Of a stretch of DNA of 28,082 bases, positions 5,077 to 10,943 are shown one piece after another. This DNA comes from a virus. The stretch spans positions 1 to 28,082 of IMG/VR virus record IMGVR_UViG_3300031237_000030; one strand, written 5' to 3'. The number at the start of each line of letters is the position of its first letter. Within the stretch, counting starts at the first letter, position 1. A model generated the notes under the pieces. It did no database searches, was not told where the DNA came from, and saw only the letters and a program-made list of their open reading frames with translations. The position numbers and the translations under genes are program-made.

Positions 5077-5410
5077 CATGGCATCGTGCTATACTGTACC
5101 AATATGATCAATGGGTTACGATGGCATTTAACATAATAGCTATTATGCGCATAGCGGGTAGCAGGGGACTGTGGCGCTAGCCGCTCTAGGATGCCCTGAG
5201 TGGCGACCACTGTGGTATGGCTGCCCACACCGGCACTATTGGACACAACAGACCCCGGGCGGCTTTGCGGCAGGCGGGGGGTGGCATTTGGGGAACCCCC
5301 ACGCCTAGCAACTCACCCGCCCACTTCCCAATTATGGTGAGCACTACCAGATAGGTAGCCGTCAAACACCGGCTAGTCGGTGTTAGGATTTATACTTCTC
5401 GTGTATTAAC
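5077..5410. other. Gene-poor intergenic region with palindromes and hairpins
   Basis: I see no convincing gene here. The region holds an extended -10 box TGC-TATACT (5087-5095) without a good -35, a perfect 16-bp palindrome CATAATAGCTATTATG (5132-5147), a strong GC hairpin GGCGGGGGGT/ACCCCCACGCC (5273-5305), a 7-bp hairpin AACACCG/CGGTGTT (5365-5384) and the first member of a direct-repeat family. A 45-codon GTG frame (5171-5308) was considered and rejected. Confidence 0.5.
5132..5147. repeat. Perfect 16-bp palindrome, operator candidate
   Basis: CATAATAGCTATTATG reads the same on both strands. It lies about 30 bp downstream of the start predicted from the extended -10 box at 5087-5095, a position where a bound repressor would block transcription. 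Confidence 0.4.
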
Positions 5411-5586
5411 ATGACGCCCAAAGCCAGAGCAGGTAACACCCGCCGTTGTTCGCGATGGCGCAAGAATCACTCGGATAAGTATCGATCCTACATGCGTGAG
5501 TACATGAGACGTACACGACGCTATCCGTCAAAACCTGGCTAAGATACCGCTCGTGTATTAACATAAGCTGTCAAACCACGGTTAAG
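5361..5586 (+). repeat. Family of short direct repeats bracketing a small gene
   Basis: Two motifs recur. Motif A, CTCGTGTATTAACAT, is identical at 5398-5412 and 5550-5564, and the four bases ATAC precede both copies at the same distance. Motif B, GTCAAA-x4-GG-(C/T)TA, occurs at 5361-5376, 5527-5543 and 5570-5586. The A copies end at the start codon of the 43-residue gene and 36 bp before the Tat-like gene. They may be phage-specific promoters, protein-binding sites or remnants of duplicated gene-plus-leader units. Confidence 0.5.
5411..5542 (+). CDS. Very small basic protein
   Basis: 43 residues, about one third Arg or Lys. The core RWRKNHSDKYRSYMREYMRRTRRYPS is an amphipathic basic helix of the 'NPEKYREYMREYMRR' kind seen in many tiny phage and metagenomic proteins, sometimes next to HNH nucleases. 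It probably binds nucleic acid. There is no clear ribosome site; the ATG overlaps the end of a repeat (CTCGTGTATTAACAT). The start and the coding status are moderately supported by codon-length periodic Arg/Lys content and by the recognised motif. Confidence 0.5.
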   Translation: MTPKARAGNTRRCSRWRKNHSDKYRSYMREYMRRTRRYPSKPG

Positions 5587-5600
5587 ATGACGAGACCAGC

Positions 5601-5840
5601 ATGAACCGACGCGGATTTTTGAAGTTCCTAATAGCGGCACCGGTCTCAAGAGCACTTCCGTGGATGGGAATTGCAAGTGTTATAAAACCAATTATGCCGG
5701 GATTGTCGTACGACATTGGTTACACGTATTCTGAATTGATAAGGGTGACTTTACGAAAACACAGGACAGATATCGTGGCGAATCTATCCGCACGTAATGT
5801 CATATGGAATTACCTGACGAAGTCGGAGCGCAGGCAATGA
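5601..5840 (+). CDS. Tat-like signal fused to a mimic of the capsid protein N-terminal arm
   Basis: 79 residues. Residues 1-8 are MNRRGFLK, a near match to the twin-arginine export motif (S/T)RRxFLK, followed by a moderately hydrophobic stretch (FLIAAPVSRALPWMGIASVI). Residues 42-74 align without gaps to residues 7-39 of this phage's own major capsid protein (gene at 17010): 16 of 33 positions are identical, including ELxxxT, RKHR and NLSxRN, and most others are conservative. The DNA copies are clearly diverged, so this is not a recent duplication. It could be an exported or membrane-tethered decoy that binds capsid or scaffold, or a vestigial capsid fragment; no function is known to me. Its stop overlaps the next start (ATGA). 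Confidence 0.65.
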   Translation: MNRRGFLKFLIAAPVSRALPWMGIASVIKPIMPGLSYDIGYTYSELIRVTLRKHRTDIVANLSARNVIWNYLTKSERRQ

Positions 5841-5992
5841 AAACGACCCGCTATTTAAAGGCTGTTTGGCCAGTCGTTTACAGCAGACCTTGCGGGTTCC
5901 GACAACCGTTTCCGTTCAAGGGCTGGACGCCATTGGGGTATGAGTGGGTTTGGTCAAAACGATACTGGCGATATGTGTCGGGCCTATCGTGA
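5837..5992 (+). CDS. Hypothetical small Trp/Tyr-rich protein
   Basis: 51 residues, unusually aromatic (six Trp, six Tyr) and basic, not recognised. Start ATG at 5837 overlaps the stop of the Tat/capsid-mimic gene by 4 nt, with GGAG 8 nt upstream, so the two are co-translated. The WVWSKRYWRYV ending could sit at a membrane surface, but there is no membrane-length segment. Confidence 0.5.
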   Translation: MKTTRYLKAVWPVVYSRPCGFRQPFPFKGWTPLGYEWVWSKRYWRYVSGLS

Positions 5993-5999
5993 TCACCTC

Positions 6000-6332
6000 A
6001 TGACAGAATCCGAAGCGGATGAGCTTATACGTGCCCTGACTACGCCTGGGAGCCGTATCCGGTTGTATATGGATAAAAGCATTTCTATCGCCGTTGGTTC
6101 AATGGATGAAGCCGATCTTGTCCCTTTAAAAATGGAGATTATCCCTTTGACATACCCAACTCAGGAACCTAACATGCCCGCCGACAGGCTGGTATTAAAA
6201 GAAGAAGTGATTACGCCTGAGATGGAGCTGGCGGGGTATCAGGCGTATCTCGATTGGTCTGGCCCTGATTGGCAGACGCCAACAGAGCTTGTGCGAGCAG
6301 TTTACGTCGCGATGCGCGCTGCCTGTAAGTAG
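6000..6332 (+). CDS. Hypothetical phage protein
   Basis: 110 residues from ATG at 6000 (MTESEADELIRAL), 7 nt after the previous stop. An in-frame ATG further upstream (5940) overlaps the preceding gene and is less likely. The C-terminus EVITPEMELAGYQAYLDWSG...ELVRAVYVAMRAA resembles short phage proteins that end in 'VxxIYxAMxAA', function unknown. No domain is recognised. Confidence 0.55.
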   Translation: MTESEADELIRALTTPGSRIRLYMDKSISIAVGSMDEADLVPLKMEIIPLTYPTQEPNMPADRLVLKEEVITPEMELAGYQAYLDWSGPDWQTPTELVRAVYVAMRAACK

Positions 6333-6343
6333 CGTAAGAGAGA

Positions 6344-6474
6344 CCCGGCGGCTTTCACCGCCGGGGCAGTTCAGCTATAGGAAGAGCATGAACAGAAGAA
6401 GGATGAACCCCTTAATCTGTTTGTAGCTCAGCTTTATTCAACGCTGGCGTGCACGCCAACTGGTGAAAGTTGGC
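6344..6474 (+). other. Leader-like non-coding segment with three palindromes and a tiny ORF
   Basis: CCCGGCGG/CCGCCGGG hairpin (6344-6365, no T-tract); a 12-codon frame MNRRRMNPLICL (6388-6426) with AGGAAG upstream; the perfect 14-bp palindrome TGGCGTGCACGCCA (6445-6458); and the overlapping hairpin GCCAACT/AGTTGGC (6455-6474). The last two share bases and so would exclude each other. The arrangement resembles a leader that controls the gene starting at 6507. Confidence 0.35.
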
Positions 6475-6506
6475 ATTTATAAACCCCAGGACAAAGGAGA
6501 ACTGCC

Positions 6507-6692
6507 ATAGCTTATCCCGGTGAACAAACCCACGTTGACTATCTGGAGTATGTTCAGAGACACGCCATGGGCGAAGAACAGGGACCGCGATTGACGAAAG
6601 AGGAATGGGTAGCTAAAAAGACGGTCAATCCAAAATCGGTTAACCCACAGGCTATCCCGGCTGTGGTTGATGCGTTGATGAGGAAGAAGTGA
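6507..6692 (+). CDS. Hypothetical protein with apparent AUA start
   Basis: 61 residues (AYPGEQTHVDYLEYVQRHAMGEE... ending DALMRKK), not recognised. The frame has no ATG, GTG or TTG between the preceding stop and the first conserved-looking residues, but an AAGGAG ribosome site stands exactly 7 nt before an ATA codon at 6507. Either AUA is the true start, or this is a mutated/misread ATG. The first internal ATG (6568) has no comparable ribosome site. It ends 8 nt before the start of the large terminase. Confidence 0.45.
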   Translation: MAYPGEQTHVDYLEYVQRHAMGEEQGPRLTKEEWVAKKTVNPKSVNPQAIPAVVDALMRKK

Positions 6693-6700
6693 GGTGACGT

Positions 6701-8146
6701 ATTCTCCCGCTGCCGTTCAATTGGAAGCCTAGGCCGTATCAGTACCCGCTATGGAAGTACCTCACGAATGGCGGTAAACGGGCAGTCGTAAACTGGCACA
6801 GGCGAAGCGGAAAGGACGAGGTTTTTTTACATCACACCGCCTGTGCGGCTCATGAACGAGTCGGCAACTACTGGTACATGCTCCCTGAGTACGCTCAGGC
6901 GAGAAAGTCCATGTGGGATGCGGTTAACCCTCACTCGGGGAAACGCCGGATAGACGAAACCTTTCCGTTCGAGTTGAGAGCGACCACTCGCGATCACGAA
7001 ATGATGATCGTGTTTCGTAATGGTTCTACTTTCCAGCTCGTGGGAAGCGATAACTTCAACAGTTTGATCGGCAGTCCTCCCGTTGGGTTGATTTTCTCGG
7101 AATACGCGGTTTCCAATCCTCAAGCCTGGGGGTATCTGAGGCCCATTTTGCTGGAGAATGGAGGATGGGCTGGGTTTAATTCCACACCCCGCGGGAATAA
7201 CCACTTCAGGAACATTTGCAAGTACGCGGAAAAAGCACCGGGGTGGTTTTTTCAAAAACTCACTGCTGATGATACGAAGATTTTTACTCCGGAGCAGTTG
7301 GCGGAGGAATTGGCGGAGCTTCAAGCCCTTCACGGTGACGATTACGGAAAAAGTCTTTGGTTACAGGAGTACTACGGCAGTTTCGATGCGGCGATTCCGG
7401 GATCGATCTGGGGCGACTGCTTGGACAAGGCCCAAAACGCTGGTCGTATTTGCGAGGTTCCGCACGATCCTAGCTTCCCGGTACATACCGCTTGGGATCT
7501 TGGTCATACTGACGCTTCAGCGATCTGGTTCTACCAGATGGCAGGACAGTCAATTGATGTGATCAATTACTATGAGTCGAATTTTAAGGACATACAGTTT
7601 TACTGCGATGTACTTCGGGGGAAACCAAGTCCGGAGGATTCGACTGATCTCCGTGTCCTCAAGGAACGAACGGGGAAGTACAAGTACGGAACGCATTGGC
7701 TGCCTCACGACGCGAGAGCCAGGATATTGGCGGCGGGCGGTAAGTCGATTCAACAGCAGATGATCGACCAAAACGTGGGTCGGATCGTCATTGCGAAGAA
7801 GCTTGACCACGTTGACGGGATTCAGGCGGCGAGAGCTACGTTTCCTTACTGTCGTTTCGATAAGGTGAATTGTGAGTATGGCCTGGAAGTTCTCAGACAC
7901 TATCACTACGAATGGAACGCAGAGGATAAGATTTTCAGCAGTAACCCGGATCATAATTGGGCCTCCCACGGTTCGTCAGCCTTCCGGACTCTTTCCTTAT
8001 CCTGGAAGCGTCCTAAAGAGAAATGCCCGGAGGCTCCGATTATGGAGCGAATCATGAGCGCTTCCGTGAACAACCAGACCTTCGGCCAATTGAAGGACAA
8101 ACACTTGAGAAAAATGAAATCAATGCGGGAACTGAGGATCGATTAA
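6701..8146 (+). CDS. terL: Terminase large subunit (ATPase-nuclease DNA-packaging motor)
   Basis: 481 residues counted from an ATT codon at 6701. The protein drives ATP-powered packaging into the prohead and cuts the concatemer. Seen: an N-terminal LPLPFNWKPRPYQYPLWKYL; Walker A-like HRRSGKD at 33-39; Walker B GLIFSEY at 129-135 (Glu134); coupling motif STPRG at 161-165; then the RNase H-like nuclease with WDLGHTDAS (Asp266) and WLPHDAR (Asp337). A third acidic residue would normally follow in HGADAFR; here the text is HGSSAFR, with Asp417 a few residues earlier. The start is ATT because GAGG lies 6 nt before it and family members begin a few residues ahead of LPxxWxPRxYQ; the first ATG (6878) would delete Walker A. 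Confidence 0.92.
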   Translation: MLPLPFNWKPRPYQYPLWKYLTNGGKRAVVNWHRRSGKDEVFLHHTACAAHERVGNYWYMLPEYAQARKSMWDAVNPHSGKRRIDETFPFELRATTRDHEMMIVFRNGSTFQLVGSDNFNSLIGSPPVGLIFSEYAVSNPQAWGYLRPILLENGGWAGFNSTPRGNNHFRNICKYAEKAPGWFFQKLTADDTKIFTPEQLAEELAELQALHGDDYGKSLWLQEYYGSFDAAIPGSIWGDCLDKAQNAGRICEVPHDPSFPVHTAWDLGHTDASAIWFYQMAGQSIDVINYYESNFKDIQFYCDVLRGKPSPEDSTDLRVLKERTGKYKYGTHWLPHDARARILAAGGKSIQQQMIDQNVGRIVIAKKLDHVDGIQAARATFPYCRFDKVNCEYGLEVLRHYHYEWNAEDKIFSSNPDHNWASHGSSAFRTLSLSWKRPKEKCPEAPIMERIMSASVNNQTFGQLKDKHLRKMKSMRELRID

Positions 8147-8586
8147 TGCTGCCTTTCATGTATGACGCACAGGATAAGATGCTCTATCGAGTCGCTTCGG
8201 TTTTGGTGAATGGTACGACTATTTTTACGATAACCGGCGGGCCGATCCAGATTCTTGCGCTCGGGTGTGTATGTATAACCGCTAATGACGCGACGGCGTC
8301 TACTTTGCAATACAGCGCCGATGGTACCGATGGGGCCGCAACGACTATCACGGGAGCGTCGGCGTCATTGGCTGCTGCCGCCGCTGGAACGATCGTCGCA
8401 GCAGTTCCCGGGACTCTCGCGACCGCGCCGGCGTTGTATGCTAACGGTGTTGGGTTAGCCGGTACCGTCGGCATCATCGTGCCCGCCGGGATCATAACGA
8501 CCGTCGTTGGGGTCGGTTCGACGACGGGGACGTGGAGGCATTTCATCCGTTACATGCCGTTAGCGCCAGGGGTTACGGTTGTCTAA
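8146..8586 (+). CDS. Phage structural protein, unknown role (between terminase and portal)
   Basis: 146 residues. After MLPFMYDAQDKMLYRVASV comes a long Ala/Thr/Val/Gly-rich segment of beta character and an ending TGTWRHFIRYMPLAPGVTVV, typical of small virion proteins. ATG at 8146 overlaps the TerL stop by one base (TAATG) with GAGG 8-9 nt upstream. Its position and composition suggest a minor head or decoration protein; no family is recognised. Confidence 0.6.
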   Translation: MLPFMYDAQDKMLYRVASVLVNGTTIFTITGGPIQILALGCVCITANDATASTLQYSADGTDGAATTITGASASLAAAAAGTIVAAVPGTLATAPALYANGVGLAGTVGIIVPAGIITTVVGVGSTTGTWRHFIRYMPLAPGVTVV

Positions 8587-10916
8587 TGGCGGGCAAAAAA
8601 TCGGCCGACGACCTGGTTAAAAAACCCGCGGAAGTCGTTACCTATTGGCTCGATGAAATATCGGCCTCGAAGAAAAGGGAAAAAGACTGGCGTAAAGATG
8701 GGCAGAGGATTTATGAAATATACGGTGGAGAAAAATCAGCCACTACGCCGTTCAACATCCTCTATTCGAACACCGAGACGCTTTTACCGGCCCTCTATTC
8801 GGCGGTACCAAGACCCATCGTTCAACGGCGTTTCAAGGACGATGACCCTCTCGGCAAACAAGCCGCGATGGCGGGGCAACGGGTCTTAGAATTCCTGCTT
8901 GATACGAATGTTGAAGGCTATGAAACGTTCGACGAGGCAATGCAGGCGGCGGTCCTCGATGCCCTTCTACCGGGACGTGGCGTCACTTGCATCAAATACG
9001 ACGCCGAGACCGGAGTATTGCCAAGCTCGGACGACTCGGACGAAGACGATAAAAAAACCGATGACGACAAAGCCACGCCGTATAAAATCTCCGAGTTAGC
9101 TTGTACCGACTCGAAGTTGTGGAACCGGGTTTTCTATGGATACGCCAAAAAATGGTCCAAAGTCCCTTGGATAGCGTATGAAGAACACCTGGACAAAAAA
9201 GAGGCGACACGGCTGTTCGGCGAAGAGATATCCGGGAAAATCGTCTATACGACTAGCGATGACGACTCGGACGAATACGATAAAAAAACCGGTGATGATA
9301 AAAACCAGGGGGATAGAAAGACCGCTCTCGTCTATCAGATATGGGATAAGGATGACGGAAGGAAGATCAGATATATAAGTCCGGCATATCTCGACGGGTA
9401 CTTGAAGGTCGATGATGACCCGTTGGAGCTGACGGGATTTTTCAATCAACCGAAACCGCTGTCGTTCCTCAAGAAGAACGATATCGCTCCGGTCGCGATT
9501 TACAACCTATATGAAAATCAGGCGAAGGAGCTGAATCAGCTTACGTTGCGCATCAGCAGGATCGTGAAAGCGATCAAGGCGAGGGGTGTTTATGACGCGG
9601 AGCTGGGCGATGATATAGCGAAACTCTTCGAAGCAGACGATAACGAGATGCTGCCGGCTGATAAGTCATCGTCTCTCGCTGCGGAGAAGGGGTTGCAAAA
9701 CGCAATCTGGTTCGCGCCGGTTGAAGTTTTGATGACGGTCCTGGAACGCCTATATCAAGCGAGAGAAAATTGTAAGAAGGTCATTTATGAAATTACCGGG
9801 ATCGCCGACATCATGCGCGGCGCGAGTCTCGCCTCGGAGACGCTCGGTGCCCAGAAAATAAAAGAGTCTTGGGGTACGCTGCGCCTCAAACGTCTGCAAA
9901 AAGAAGTCCAGCGTTACGCCCGCGATATACTCCGCATGAAATTGGAAATCGCCGCGACGAAGTTCAGCGAAGAAACGTGGGCGAAGATGACGGGGCTGCC
10001 TTTCGTAACGACTCAACAACGTCAGCAATTAGAGTCTATCGCGCAAGCGGCCCAAGCCTCGGGACAACCGCTGGACCCACAAACTCAAGCTCAGCTTTCC
10101 GCACCGGTGTGGGGCCAAGTGCTGGAGATGTTGAGGGACGACACTCAAAGGTCTTACCGGATCGACATCGAAACGAATTCGACCGTCGAACCCGAAGCGG
10201 TAGAGGACCAAAAGAACATCTCGGACTTATTGACAGCCTTGGGTCAATTCTTGAATGGCGTAGGGCCGTTGGTGGCGAAGGGCGTAATGCCGTTCCAGGT
10301 CGCGCAGTCGATGTTGCTGACGATTACCCGACGGTTCAGGTTCGGTCCCGAGATCGAAGATCAGATCAAACAAATGCAGCCTCCCAAGCCAGAGGACAAC
10401 GGGGAGGCGGCTAAATCCGCCCAGAAAGACGTTCAAGTCCTCCAGGACAAGATGGCGATGCAAGCCCAGCTTACCCAAGTCCAGCAAAAGCTACAGACGA
10501 CGGAAGCGGAGAAGAATCTTATCGAACGTCAAACCGCACTCGATGTCAGAGAAATAAAGTTGAACGCGGAAGAACAGGTTTTCGAGTTGAAGAAATCGTT
10601 AGCCGAAAAAGAAATAGCGGTAAAAGTAAAGGGCGAACACGAAAAACTTGATTTTAAATCCAAAATCGAAACGATTAAGAAATCTAAAGAGGACACCTTG
10701 AACAGCAAAGACATAGCGGCCATGCAAAAAATGGTTCAGCAATTGACCGACATGAACAAGCAGATGATTACGGTTGTGTCTCAACAGGCTGCGGAAAGCA
10801 AAGAAGCCGTGAATTCGATCATAAAAGCCGTAATTGCTCCACGCCGGAAAAAGGCCATACGTGATAACAACGGTCGTATAGCGGAAACAGTGGAAACCAT
10901 CGAAACCATAAACTAA
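8586..10916 (+). CDS. Portal protein (P22-like)
   Basis: 776 residues, starting at ATG 8586 which overlaps the previous stop (TAATG). The portal is the dodecameric ring at one capsid vertex through which DNA enters and leaves. The N-terminus (WLDEISASKKREKDWRKDGQRIYEIYGG, then FNILYSNTETLLPALYSAVPRPIVQRRF) is the characteristic start of P22-type portals, and the length is close to P22 gp1 (725). The central region has VIYEITGIADIMRGAS-x-ASETLGAQKIKESWG, another hallmark. The C-terminal ~160 residues are Gln/Glu/Lys-rich and predicted coiled coil, suiting the portal barrel. Odd: two nearly identical acidic inserts (SDDSDEDDKKTDDDK-like) about 77 residues apart. Confidence 0.9.
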   Translation: MAGKKSADDLVKKPAEVVTYWLDEISASKKREKDWRKDGQRIYEIYGGEKSATTPFNILYSNTETLLPALYSAVPRPIVQRRFKDDDPLGKQAAMAGQRVLEFLLDTNVEGYETFDEAMQAAVLDALLPGRGVTCIKYDAETGVLPSSDDSDEDDKKTDDDKATPYKISELACTDSKLWNRVFYGYAKKWSKVPWIAYEEHLDKKEATRLFGEEISGKIVYTTSDDDSDEYDKKTGDDKNQGDRKTALVYQIWDKDDGRKIRYISPAYLDGYLKVDDDPLELTGFFNQPKPLSFLKKNDIAPVAIYNLYENQAKELNQLTLRISRIVKAIKARGVYDAELGDDIAKLFEADDNEMLPADKSSSLAAEKGLQNAIWFAPVEVLMTVLERLYQARENCKKVIYEITGIADIMRGASLASETLGAQKIKESWGTLRLKRLQKEVQRYARDILRMKLEIAATKFSEETWAKMTGLPFVTTQQRQQLESIAQAAQASGQPLDPQTQAQLSAPVWGQVLEMLRDDTQRSYRIDIETNSTVEPEAVEDQKNISDLLTALGQFLNGVGPLVAKGVMPFQVAQSMLLTITRRFRFGPEIEDQIKQMQPPKPEDNGEAAKSAQKDVQVLQDKMAMQAQLTQVQQKLQTTEAEKNLIERQTALDVREIKLNAEEQVFELKKSLAEKEIAVKVKGEHEKLDFKSKIETIKKSKEDTLNSKDIAAMQKMVQQLTDMNKQMITVVSQQAAESKEAVNSIIKAVIAPRRKKAIRDNNGRIAETVETIETIN
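9031..9302 (+). repeat. Duplicated acidic insert inside the portal gene
   Basis: 9031-9071 and 9262-9302 match at 37 of 41 bases, including an A7 tract, and encode DDSDEDDKKTDDDK and DDSDEYDKKTGDDK. They flank a segment homologous to normal portal sequence (about 9072-9261), which suggests that a short element was copied into two surface loops. Confidence 0.6.
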
Positions 10917-10943
10917 TCATCGTCCACCATATTCTGGAAACTC

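Noticed and set aside
5171-5308. 45-codon frame starting GTG with AGGGG 3 nt upstream and a C-x9-C-x-H-x-H pattern
   Set aside because: Spacing to the ribosome site is too short, the frame runs through a strong GC hairpin, and no family is recognised.
9051-9059. A7 tract in the portal gene as a programmed frameshift site
   Set aside because: The phase is GAT-AAA-AAA-ACC, not the X-XXY-YYZ phase needed for -1 slippage, and the zero frame continues with clear portal homology.
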